The notes below the pieces were generated by a model. The model did not search any database, was not told the DNA's origin, and saw only the letters and a program-made list of their open reading frames with translations. A program made the translations under genes and the position numbers. Shown here piece after piece: positions 1 through 6,544 of a stretch of DNA of 7,926 bases. The stretch comes from JADLEX01 sp964586775 (lineage in GTDB: Bacteria > Lernaellota > Lernaellaia > JACKCT01): positions 1-7,926 of the forward strand of contig CAZPJD010000135.1 in NCBI GenBank assembly GCA_964586775.1. Reading direction: 5' to 3'. Numbering within the stretch: position 1 is the stretch's first letter; the number at the start of each line of letters is the position of its first letter.

Positions 1-149
1 CCATCGACGGCTACAACCGGTTCATGGAACTGGCTCAGAAGTACGCCGACGAAATCATTCGTCACTCGCGGCGGGAACGGGAGAGGAACGCGAAAAAGAC
101 GAAAACAGCCGCCACGAGAGGGAACAGGTCCGGCAAGACCCGGATTTAG
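1..149 (+). CDS. 3' end of an unidentified gene (C-terminal 48 residues)
   Basis: An open frame enters from the left edge in frame 3 and ends at a TAG at 147-149. The 48 visible residues begin IDGYNRFMELAQKYADEII, which looks like an amphipathic helix. The rest is a strongly basic, low-complexity tail rich in R, K, T and N that ends in GKTRI. Basic tails like this occur in nucleic-acid-binding or ribosome-associated proteins, but no motif names a family. It lies on the same strand as the sensor kinase that starts 113 bp downstream. That gap, with its own possible promoter, gives no sign of coupling between the two. The reality of the gene is moderately supported by the helical segment and a frame open from the edge; its function is unknown. 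Confidence 0.5.
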   Translation, partial: IDGYNRFMELAQKYADEIIRHSRRERERNAKKTKTAATRGNRSGKTRI

Positions 150-182
150 ATGCGTTTGCCCTGGGGTGCGAACCTCCCAACC

Positions 183-212
183 TTGCAAGACGAGTCCGAT
201 ATCGAGAATACT
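183..212 (+). promoter_or_regulatory. possible sigma-70-type promoter for the sensor kinase
   Basis: In the gap between the first gene and the kinase, TTGCAA (183-188) matches the -35 consensus at four of six positions. AATACT (207-212) matches the -10 consensus at four of six, with an 18-base spacer. The stretch around it is more AT-rich than the surrounding coding DNA, and transcription would start about 40 bases before the GTG start. Two weak hexamers in 113 bases can occur by chance, so this is only a candidate. Confidence 0.22.
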
Positions 213-251
213 GGGGCATTTCCTGATTTGGTGATCCATTCGCGACCGATC

Positions 252-256
252 GAGGG
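252..256 (+). promoter_or_regulatory. ribosome binding site deciding the GTG start of the kinase
   Basis: GAGGG lies 6 bases before the GTG at 263-265. It supports this non-ATG start, because the PocR domain begins within the first ten codons and a later start would truncate it. Confidence 0.55.
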
Positions 257-262
257 CAAGGC

Positions 263-3133
263 GTGCGTTACGGTTTGAAAGACCTCGTGGACATCGGGCG
301 TCTGCAGGAGCTGACGGACCACCTCTATGCGGTCGCTGGCATCCCCTCGGCCATCATCGCCGTCGACGGAGAGATTCTGACGGGTTCGGGCTGGCAGCGG
401 ATCTGCACCGAGTTCCACCGCCGTCACCCCGAGATCGAGCGGCAGTGCATCGAGAGCGACACTCGGCTTCGGGAGCGTCTCGGCGGGGGTGACGCCTTCG
501 TCGAATACACCTGCCCGCGCGGCCTGACCGACGCCTCGATCCCCATCGTCATCGACGGCGAGCGCCTGGCGAACGCGTTCGTGGGGCAGCTCTTCACCCA
601 GCCGCCCGACGCGGCGGTCGAGGCGCGATTCCGCGAAAACGCCCGCGAGTTCGGTCTGGACGAGAACGCATACATGGACGCGTTCCGCGAGATCCCCGTG
701 ATCGGGCGCGATCGACTGCGCCCCGCGCTGCTGTTTCTTGCGCAGCTCGCCCGGATCGTCGCGGAGAGCGGACTCCAGCGCAAGCGCGAGCTGGAAATCG
801 CCGAGCGGCTGCGCGAGGGCGAGTCGCGGTATCGACGGCTGTTCGAGTCGATGGACGAAGGCGTCGCGATCAACGAGGCGGTCTTCGACCCGTCCGGACG
901 CATGATCGACGCCGTGATTCTGGATGTGAATCCGGCTTACGAGACGCTGACCACCTATCGTGCCGGGCGTGCGATCGGGCGACGGGCGACCGAGCTGTAC
1001 TCAATGACCTCGGTCGAACTCGCCCATTGGTGGAGCGCAAAAAATGGACTTCGGTCGGCGACGCATTCGGAGTACTTCCACGCGCGCAGCGGACGATGGT
1101 TCTCCATCGCAACGACGCCGCTCGAAGCCGATCGATTCTTCACGATATTCAGCGACGTCACCGAACAGAGGCGTACCCTGGAAACGCTGAGCGCCAGCGA
1201 GGAGAAGTACCGCCTGCTGGCCGAGAACATCAGTGATGCCATCTGGATGCTGGACCTGAACGAGCGTTTCACCTACCTGAGCCCGTCGACGCGGTCGTTG
1301 TGGGGATACACGCCCGAGGAGGGCTTCCGCCTTTCGATGCGCGAGACCCTGACACCCGAGTCGTACGAAATCGCGGCGCGGACGATCGCCGAGGAATTCG
1401 CGCGGGAAGGCGAGAGCGGCGTTGATCCGAATCGGTCGCGCCTGATGGAGCTCGAGCAGATTCACAAGGACGGAACGCGCTACTGGACGGAAGTGACCGC
1501 GAAGTTTCTGCGCGACGCGAACGGCTCGATTTGCGGGATCATCGGCGCGACGCGGGATGTCTCCGAACGCCGGAAGTCCGAGCGGGCTCTGCGCGAGAGC
1601 GAGGCGCTGCTGCGTCAGGCGCAGGACGCCGCGCAGCTCGGTCACTACGTGCTGAACGTCACCACGGGAATATGGACGTGCTCCGAGGCGCTGGAAAAGG
1701 TCTTCGGCATCGCTCCCGACTACCCGAAGAGCGTCGAGGGGTGGCTCGAGATCGTCCACCCCGACGATCGCGACATGATGGCAGTGTATTTTCGGGACGA
1801 GGTGATCGGCAAAAGGCAGCGTTTCGACAAGCTGTATCGGATCCTCCGCAAGACCGACCATTCCACGCAATGGGTGCACGGTCAGGGCGATCTGAGCATC
1901 GGTCCCGACGGCGCGCCGGTCACGATGTTCGGGATCATTCAAAACGTGACCAGGGATGTCGAAGCGGACCAAAGGGCCGAGCAGCTTCAGAGCCAGCTTC
2001 AGCAGGCGGTCAAGCTCGAGGCGGTCGGTCGGCTCGCGGGCGGCGTGGCGCACGACTTCAACAACCTGCTCACCATCATCGGCGGAAACGCGGATCTGCT
2101 GCTCGCGAGCCTTCCGGACGGCGAGGCGGGCCGCGAGGAGCTGGCGGAAATCAAAAAGGCGTCCGAGCGGGCGGCGGCGCTCACCGCGCAGCTTCTGGCC
2201 TTCAGCCGCAAGCAGATGATCGCACCGCGCGTGGTCGACATCAACGAGCTGGTCACGGGCTCCACCAAGATGCTCAAGCGGCTCATCGGCGAGGACGTCG
2301 AGCTGTCGTTCGTTCCGGGAGCGGTTGCGGGAAGGATCAGGGTCGATCCGCATCAGTTGGAACAGGTCTTCGTGAATCTCGCGGTCAACGCCCGCGACGC
2401 CATGCCTCAGGGAGGGCGATTGCGCGTCGAGACGGGGATCGTCGTCGTCGACGAGGAATATGCCCGCACTCATCTCGACGCCGCGCCCGGATCGTACGTT
2501 CGCATCTCCATCTCGGACACGGGGGCGGGCATCGCTCCCGATTTGTTGCCGCATCTGTTCGAGCCGTTCTTCACGACCAAGGAGGTCGGCAAGGGGACCG
2601 GCCTCGGGCTCTCCATGGTCTACGGCATCGTCCGCCAGAACGAGGGATTCATCGACGTCGAGTCCGAGCGGGGCGTCGGATCGAAGTTCCATGTGTATCT
2701 GCCGTTGATCGAGGCCGACCGCGGACCGGCCCCCGAGCCCGTGTCAACGCCGAGACCCGGCGGAACCGAAACGATCCTGCTCGTCGAGGACGAGGACCCC
2801 GTTCGGATCGTGACGCGAAGGTTCCTGCAGCGACTCGGGTATGACGTCGTCGACTTTTCGCGCGCCGAGGATGCGCTCGATTGGGCGGCCGGGCCCGACG
2901 CCCGATTCGATCTGCTGCTCACCGACGTCATTATGCCCGGGATGAACGGACCCCAGCTCCACGACGCGCTCCGTGCGAAACGCCCGGAGCTGCGCGTGCT
3001 TTACATGTCGGGCTACACCGGTGACGCAATCGCCCGCCACGGCGTGCTGGACGAGACCACCGACTTCCTGCAAAAGCCCTTCTCGCTCGACCTGCTCGCC
3101 CACTCCGTTCGAAACGCGCTCTCGGGATCGTGA
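263..3133 (+). CDS. hybrid sensor histidine kinase (PocR, three PAS, HisKA, HATPase, receiver)
   Basis: A 956-residue cytoplasmic sensor kinase with no membrane segment or signal peptide. Domains in order: PocR-type ligand-binding domain, about residues 3-170, with Cys48, Cys62 and Cys84 in its usual C..FH, C..SD and Y.CP.G contexts; PAS about 187-305; PAS about 311-440; PAS about 443-565, with the HPDDR motif; HisKA about 578-650, with the phosphoacceptor His597 in GGVAHDFNN; HATPase about 690-815, with N-box Asn709, G1 DTGAGI (752-757), F-box FEPFFTTK and G2 GKGTGLGL (776-783); and a C-terminal receiver about 836-953, with acidic VEDED, phospho-Asp888, Ser916 and Lys938. All catalytic residues are present, so autophosphorylation followed by transfer to the attached receiver is expected. 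PocR domains are known to sense small organic ligands; the ligand here is unknown. No output regulator is adjacent, so the kinase is an orphan that would need a distant phosphotransfer partner or regulator. The GTG start is supported by an upstream GAGGG. Confidence 0.95.
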   Translation: MRYGLKDLVDIGRLQELTDHLYAVAGIPSAIIAVDGEILTGSGWQRICTEFHRRHPEIERQCIESDTRLRERLGGGDAFVEYTCPRGLTDASIPIVIDGERLANAFVGQLFTQPPDAAVEARFRENAREFGLDENAYMDAFREIPVIGRDRLRPALLFLAQLARIVAESGLQRKRELEIAERLREGESRYRRLFESMDEGVAINEAVFDPSGRMIDAVILDVNPAYETLTTYRAGRAIGRRATELYSMTSVELAHWWSAKNGLRSATHSEYFHARSGRWFSIATTPLEADRFFTIFSDVTEQRRTLETLSASEEKYRLLAENISDAIWMLDLNERFTYLSPSTRSLWGYTPEEGFRLSMRETLTPESYEIAARTIAEEFAREGESGVDPNRSRLMELEQIHKDGTRYWTEVTAKFLRDANGSICGIIGATRDVSERRKSERALRESEALLRQAQDAAQLGHYVLNVTTGIWTCSEALEKVFGIAPDYPKSVEGWLEIVHPDDRDMMAVYFRDEVIGKRQRFDKLYRILRKTDHSTQWVHGQGDLSIGPDGAPVTMFGIIQNVTRDVEADQRAEQLQSQLQQAVKLEAVGRLAGGVAHDFNNLLTIIGGNADLLLASLPDGEAGREELAEIKKASERAAALTAQLLAFSRKQMIAPRVVDINELVTGSTKMLKRLIGEDVELSFVPGAVAGRIRVDPHQLEQVFVNLAVNARDAMPQGGRLRVETGIVVVDEEYARTHLDAAPGSYVRISISDTGAGIAPDLLPHLFEPFFTTKEVGKGTGLGLSMVYGIVRQNEGFIDVESERGVGSKFHVYLPLIEADRGPAPEPVSTPRPGGTETILLVEDEDPVRIVTRRFLQRLGYDVVDFSRAEDALDWAAGPDARFDLLLTDVIMPGMNGPQLHDALRAKRPELRVLYMSGYTGDAIARHGVLDETTDFLQKPFSLDLLAHSVRNALSGS

Positions 3134-3314
3134 TCCGGGGCGATTACTGATCGTTTCGACGACCTCTCGGCTCAAGTCCTCACTTCCCCGATACGGCGCC
3201 GAGCGATGTTGTGGAGGACCGGGATTCGCGGTGTTCGCGGTCGCGGGCACGATTCGCGCGGAGTATGTCGGATTTTCGAGAGGAAATCTGGGGCTATGGT
3301 GCTCGCGGAACAAG
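3134..3314. other. convergent intergenic gap without a recognisable terminator
   Basis: These 181 bases lie between the ends of the kinase gene (+) and the small cassette gene (-). I see no stem followed by a T run on either strand. GATTCGCG occurs twice, at about 3222-3229 and 3250-3257, and no gene is supported. Transcription from both sides may end by Rho or run into antisense. Confidence 0.5.
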
Positions 3315-3788
3315 CTAAGGCAGGTGTTTCTTCATGATCGTCCTGCCGACAAACGTGATACCGTTCTGATCGAGGCGTCGCCTGACTTTTTCGGTGTCGG
3401 CGAAGAGAACTTTGCCGGAAGCGACCCACAGCCACCGCGAGACGCGGGCGTTCTCTTGCAGGTGATTCCTCAACTGATCCCGGGCGGCCGAGCGCTTACG
3501 GATGACTGCCGAGATCTGGTCGCCCTGCGCGACATGGGATTCCACCGCGACCACATTGGCGCTCGGCGCGTGACTCAGCAGGTAATCCCAGCGACTCTCC
3601 TCCGGGTAATCGGCACTCATGGCCTCATCGAGAGCAAGACTATCCTTGAAGTCGGCGCGGATCTCCTGATCGAAGCGGTTGCGATCCGTGCGCTTCAGCG
3701 CTTCCAGCCCATCCCGGATGTCGCTTTGCAGAGGCGAGTTGCCGCGCAACGCTTGTCGCAGAGCCGACTTTCGTGGAGGCTTTTTCAA
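3315..3788 (-). CDS. 157-residue protein of unrecognised family, partner of the AAA ATPase; possible nuclease-like fold
   Basis: The gene starts at a TTG (3788-3786) that overlaps the TGA stop of the ATPase gene as TTGA. GAGG sits 7 bases upstream (3799-3796). The next in-frame Met is residue 57, so the TTG is the best start. The basic N-terminus (MKKPPRKSALRQALRG) is followed by a helical charged stretch to about residue 60, then a compact C-terminal domain. Notable motifs are RWDYL (Asp68), VVAVESH (Glu83, His85), a helix with KRSAARDQLRNHL, SRWLWVASG (118-125) and NGITFVGRTI near the end. The order Asp, then a beta-strand-like VVAVE-x-H, then a basic/Gln helix resembles the PD-(D/E)XK nuclease core with His replacing the usual Lys; this is my inference, not an assignment. 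It could equally be a non-enzymatic adaptor. Tight coupling to the ATPase gene implies that the two products act together at similar levels. No signal peptide or membrane segment is seen. Confidence 0.82.
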   Translation of the reverse strand: MKKPPRKSALRQALRGNSPLQSDIRDGLEALKRTDRNRFDQEIRADFKDSLALDEAMSADYPEESRWDYLLSHAPSANVVAVESHVAQGDQISAVIRKRSAARDQLRNHLQENARVSRWLWVASGKVLFADTEKVRRRLDQNGITFVGRTIMKKHLP

Positions 3789-4975
3789 ATGGTTGCCTCG
3801 TTCACGGCCCGTCGCACGGCCTCGCCGAAGCGGGACGAGTATTCGGTCAAACCTCCCCAGCCCGCGATATCCTCGTCATCCAAATCCGGATCCAATTCGG
3901 AAATGTCCTTTGAGCGGACCCGACCTTGGCCATCGAAATGGAACAGATGCGCGCGATAGTCCTTTTTCAGCGATGCCTCGGCGACGTTCTGCATTTGCCG
4001 GGCGTCTTGCACGTTGAATGCATCGCACACGAGTTTCCATTTTGCGTGGTGGGCTTTCAGCCGGCGCATCATCCAGAGCATCGTCAGCACGTGCGGCGAA
4101 TGCGTGGAGAGAACGACGCGATAGCCGCGCCAGAGCAAATCGAGGACCAAGAGCAGAACCGCGGTGATGGCCTGCGGATGGAGGCCCATCTCCGGCTCCT
4201 CGATCACGACCCAGTCCGTATCGTCGCGTTTGCGCTTCTGTGTCGACGGCAACAGATGGTATAGACCCAGTAGGAGCGGTGTGAACTCCCTCTGGCCTGC
4301 CGTCCAGGTCATGAACGGAAGATGGATCTTCTTCGGGTACGCGAGCCGCAATCGGCGCGCATGTTGCTTGTCGTCTTCAACGCCAACCCTTCCTCCATGG
4401 AATACAGCTTCGTCAATTCGGTCGCGGATCTCCTTCTTGAGTCGTTTTTCGATGGGAAACAGGGTGCCGGCGTATTTCCCGCTGAAACGATCGAACAGGT
4501 TCTGACTGAAGACGCGCGCCACGACCGGGGTATCAGGAGACAGCTTCTGGAACGGCGCCGCCCATCCGTCGCTGATCAGCATGGAGCGATGCGCGGGCAC
4601 GAAAAACAGTTTCTCCTGCTTGTTCTTTCCGATCTGTCCGATGGTCCTGAGCCTGATCTCCTGGGTACCGAGGCTGACCTTTGTTCGCCTGTCGTCCCAC
4701 GCGCGAGCCATGCCGGTGCCGAAGATGAGGTCGATAAGGACCGTGCTGTCCGTCGGATGACCGGCAGCCTTCAAGGCGTCGACCAAATGCCGACCATCCA
4801 TCGCCACCTTAAGCCACTGCAGAGCGAGGCTTTTGCCCGCGCCTTGAGGTCCGACGAACACCGTCAGGTCACCGAGGGAGAGGTTCACCTGTCGGATATG
4901 AGCGAAGTTGGAGATCTTCAGTTCCACAGGCTTCGAAATGCGCGCCCGCCCGTCTCTCGTGGATCGGGTGGTCAT
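3785..4975 (-). CDS. AAA family ATPase (ABC/OLD-type, AAA_15/AAA_21-like)
   Basis: A 396-residue soluble ATPase with an ABC-type head. It opens with the family-typical strand VELKISNFAHIRQVNLSLGD (residues 17-36). Then come Walker A GPQGAGKS (42-49), an ABC-signature-like TWTAGQRE (223-230), Walker B WVVIEEPEMGLHP (255-267, catalytic Glu260 region) and the switch histidine in STHSP (290-294). The insert between Walker A and the signature (about 60-215) is largely helical. After the switch there are only about 100 residues, with an acidic patch around SELDPDLDDEDIAG (358-371). No TOPRIM nuclease motif is seen, so this is not a full OLD nuclease or GajA. Related SMC-like ATPases act as sensors or motors in RecF-type repair and in anti-phage systems, usually with a separate effector; here the coupled 157-residue product is the obvious partner. 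Two ATG codons are adjacent (4978 and 4975). The second has the better 6-base spacing to AAAGGAGG. The frame stays open far upstream, but that part lies antisense to the nitrilase and macro-domain genes and is not coding. Confidence 0.93.
   Translation of the reverse strand: MTTRSTRDGRARISKPVELKISNFAHIRQVNLSLGDLTVFVGPQGAGKSLALQWLKVAMDGRHLVDALKAAGHPTDSTVLIDLIFGTGMARAWDDRRTKVSLGTQEIRLRTIGQIGKNKQEKLFFVPAHRSMLISDGWAAPFQKLSPDTPVVARVFSQNLFDRFSGKYAGTLFPIEKRLKKEIRDRIDEAVFHGGRVGVEDDKQHARRLRLAYPKKIHLPFMTWTAGQREFTPLLLGLYHLLPSTQKRKRDDTDWVVIEEPEMGLHPQAITAVLLLVLDLLWRGYRVVLSTHSPHVLTMLWMMRRLKAHHAKWKLVCDAFNVQDARQMQNVAEASLKKDYRAHLFHFDGQGRVRSKDISELDPDLDDEDIAGWGGLTEYSSRFGEAVRRAVNEATI
3796..3799 (-). promoter_or_regulatory. 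ribosome binding site for the TTG-started small gene
   Basis: On the minus strand GAGG lies inside the last codons of the ATPase gene, 7 bases before the TTG. Together with the TTGA overlap it supports re-initiation by ribosomes finishing the ATPase. Confidence 0.5.
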
Positions 4976-4981
4976 CATGGG

Positions 4982-4989
4982 CCTCCTTT
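4982..4989 (-). promoter_or_regulatory. strong ribosome binding site of the ATPase gene
   Basis: AAAGGAGG on the minus strand is close to a perfect anti-Shine-Dalgarno match. It leaves 3 bases before the first ATG (4978) and 6 before the second (4975), which is why the second is preferred as the start. It is the strongest such site in the window. Confidence 0.75.
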
Positions 4990-5098
4990 CGCTGGGTGCT
5001 CGACGACCGGGTCGAAGAGAGCAGGTCGAAGCCGCGTTTGCCGAAGCCCAAGCTTCGCGAGTCATGGAACGACGGATGGTTCGATCTTGGTTACACCA

Positions 5099-5122
5099 CG
5101 ACCTGGACGTTGTCCATCGTCG
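5099..5122. repeat. imperfect inverted repeat, possible operator
   Basis: TGGAC (5104-5108) and GTCCA (5112-5116) are perfect inverted arms around GTT. The symmetry extends outward through CGAC (5099-5102) and GTCG (5119-5122), broken by one unpaired base on the left and two on the right. It sits midway between divergent genes, a usual place for a dimeric repressor site. It has no T run, so it is not a terminator for either strand. No regulator gene is adjacent. Confidence 0.3.
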
Positions 5123-5218
5123 CCGACTCAGCGCAACGTCGGTTTCGGCTTCGACCGCGCATGGCGCATGCCGACGCATTGTCAGCGCCGCGCCGATTTG
5201 CCACGATACGACGCAAAC

Positions 5219-5222
5219 GAGG
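5219..5222 (+). promoter_or_regulatory. ribosome binding site of the nitrilase gene
   Basis: GAGG lies 5 bases before the ATG at 5228. It supports that start over the in-frame GTG at 5222, whose first base overlaps this site. Confidence 0.55.
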
Positions 5223-5227
5223 TGCAC

Positions 5228-6013
5228 ATGCGCATCGGGTACGTGCAGACCGAGCCGATTCTGGGCGACGTGTCGGGAAATCTGGAGCGCGCCGCAGCGC
5301 TGGTGGCGCACGTCCACGCCGATCTGCTGATTTTTCCCGAATTGTTCGCCACGGGTTACGCCCACTCGGATCGCGACGCGGCCTGGGCGCTCGCCGAGGA
5401 CGCCGACGGGCCCACGATCGGCTGGGCGTACGAACTGTCGGGACGCACCGGCGCGGCGATCTGCGGCGGCTACATCCGGCGCGAGGGCGCGCGCGCGTTC
5501 AACTCCGCGTTTCTGGTCGACGGCGAGGGGCTCGTCGCGACCTACGACAAGATCCACCTCTTCCATAACGAACGAAAGCTCTTCGATCCCGGCCAAACCG
5601 CGCCCGCGGCGTGCGTGGTGCGCGACGTGCCGGTCGGCATCATGATCTGCTACGACTGGCAGTTTCCCGAGCTCGCCCGCTCGCTCGCGCTCGATGGCGC
5701 GCGCATCCTGCTGCATCCCAGCAATCTGGTGCTGCCGTGGGGTCAGGACGCGATGCGCATCCGCGGTCTGGAAAACGGCGTGTTCACTGTCACGGCGAAC
5801 CGCGTGGGTGCCGACGGCGACCTGAATTTCACGGGCAGCTCGCAGATCACGGGGCCGAAGGGCGAGATCCTCTCGCAAGCGCCTACGGTGGGCGAGCACG
5901 CCTATGCCGTCGAGATCGATCCCGACGACGCGGCGGACAAACGCACCACCGACTTGGCGGACCGCTTTGCGGATCGACGGCCCGAGTTCTACGCGCGCGT
6001 GACGCGGCGATAA
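5228..6013 (+). CDS. carbon-nitrogen hydrolase, nitrilase superfamily
   Basis: A 261-residue soluble hydrolase of one complete nitrilase domain. The catalytic set is visible: Glu38 in FPELF, Lys108 in YDKIHLF and the nucleophile Cys141 in MICYDWQFPE. Glu115, in the loop after the lysine, is probably the second structural glutamate. Further family marks are NSAFLVDGEG, LFDPGQ, ILLHPSNLVLP, RGLENGVFTVTANRVG and the C-terminal DRFADRRPEFYARV. From memory, the length, the KIHLF context and the DRRxE(F/Y)Y end recall the short Pyrococcus-type nitrilase/amidase group rather than the larger plant or Rhodococcus nitrilases. Such enzymes hydrolyse C-N bonds of amides or nitriles through a thioester intermediate; the substrate here cannot be read from sequence. 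It is the first gene of a three-gene operon, 9 bp from the macro-domain gene. The ATG start at 5228 has GAGG upstream; a GTG two codons earlier is the alternative. Confidence 0.93.
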   Translation: MRIGYVQTEPILGDVSGNLERAAALVAHVHADLLIFPELFATGYAHSDRDAAWALAEDADGPTIGWAYELSGRTGAAICGGYIRREGARAFNSAFLVDGEGLVATYDKIHLFHNERKLFDPGQTAPAACVVRDVPVGIMICYDWQFPELARSLALDGARILLHPSNLVLPWGQDAMRIRGLENGVFTVTANRVGADGDLNFTGSSQITGPKGEILSQAPTVGEHAYAVEIDPDDAADKRTTDLADRFADRRPEFYARVTRR

Positions 6014-6022
6014 GGGGACGCC

Positions 6023-6544
6023 ATGAACCTCGCCGAACGCATGGAAATCTGGCAGGGCGATATCACGAAGCTCGACGTGGACGCGATCGTCAACGCGGCG
6101 AACCACACGCTGCTGGGCGGCGGCGGTGTGGACGGAGCGATCCACCGCGCGGCGGGCCCCGATCTGTTGAAGGAGTGCCGCGCGCTCGACGGCTGCCGCA
6201 CCGGCGAGGCGAAGATCACCGCGGGCTATCGGCTGCCCGCGAAGCACGTGATCCACACGGTGGGCCCGGTGTACGGGCGCGGCGGCGCGGATCGCGAGCA
6301 TCTTCTCGCGGCGTGCTATCGCAACTCGCTCGCCCTCGCGGCCGAGCGCGGACTGCGCTCGGTCGCGCTCCCGGCCATCAGCACCGGCGTGTACGGCTAT
6401 CCGCCCGCCGAGGCCGCGCGCGTCGCCGTGCGCGCCGTCAGCGAATTCCTGCGGCAGGACGAATCCATCGAACGGGTCGTCTTCTGCGCGTTTGATGAGC
6501 GATCGACCAAGCTCCTCACCGAAGCCCTCGCGTCCGTCGCGTGA
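6023..6544 (+). CDS. macro-domain protein, MacroD/YmdB-like (O-acetyl-ADP-ribose deacetylase type)
   Basis: A 173-residue protein consisting of a single macro domain, the usual length for stand-alone bacterial MacroD proteins. Ligand-binding motifs appear in order: GDIT (12-15), NAAN (24-27), the GGGGVDGAIHRAAG loop (32-45), VIHTVGPVY (76-84) and AISTGVYGYP (118-127). Asn27 and Asp37 match the residues linked to catalysis in YmdB/MacroD1. The family binds ADP-ribose and removes acetyl from O-acetyl-ADP-ribose or ADP-ribose from acidic side chains in the cytosol; which activity applies here is inferred only. AAGGGG (6012-6017) sits 5 bases before the ATG and overlaps the end of the nitrilase stop codon. 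The gene ends in GTGA, shared with the start of the permease gene. No linked sirtuin or ADP-ribosyltransferase is visible. Confidence 0.95.
   Translation: MNLAERMEIWQGDITKLDVDAIVNAANHTLLGGGGVDGAIHRAAGPDLLKECRALDGCRTGEAKITAGYRLPAKHVIHTVGPVYGRGGADREHLLAACYRNSLALAAERGLRSVALPAISTGVYGYPPAEAARVAVRAVSEFLRQDESIERVVFCAFDERSTKLLTEALASVA

Larger units (their letters stand above)
4979..5227. promoter_or_regulatory. divergent intergenic region between the ATPase cassette and the nitrilase operon
   Basis: About 250 bases separate two divergent units and should hold both promoters. No open frame in it has convincing protein character. It contains the ATPase ribosome binding site, an imperfect inverted repeat (5099-5122), and a second short inverted repeat GCATG-GCG-CATGC (5159-5171). 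I could not identify convincing -35/-10 pairs on either strand. Confidence 0.45.

Noticed and set aside
160..190. tRNA-like T-arm on the minus strand (GGTTCGCACCCC) that might mark an attachment site
   Set aside because: The loop has C where the invariant A58 should be, no matching acceptor or anticodon stem is found upstream, and there is no integrase nearby.
146..427. 93-residue minus-strand frame across the kinase start
   Set aside because: Most of it is antisense to the PocR domain, and it has no clear start signal or recognised family. The intergenic part reads like protein, but I cannot support a gene.
1001..2692. 563-residue open frame on the minus strand inside the kinase
   Set aside because: It lies fully antisense to conserved kinase domains, is rich in Arg, Asp and Leu as expected from GC-rich shadow frames, and shows no family motif.
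3125..3136. GGATC-GT-GATCC inverted repeat at the kinase stop as a terminator
   Set aside because: The loop is only two bases, the stem is five pairs, and no T run follows.
3156..5008. 9-base direct repeat TCGACGACC at 3156-3164 and 5000-5008 bracketing the cassette
   Set aside because: It could be a target-site duplication, but TCGACGA-type words are common in this GC-rich DNA and there is no transposase, integrase or terminal inverted repeat.
4322..5227. Upstream extension of the nitrilase frame on the plus strand
   Set aside because: It is antisense to the ATPase including its conserved motifs; the nitrilase domain begins exactly at the ATG at 5228.
4976..6301. Upstream extension of the ATPase frame on the minus strand
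   Set aside because: It runs antisense through the nitrilase and part of the macro-domain gene, both with clear catalytic motifs. The strong ribosome binding site at 4982-4989 marks the true start.
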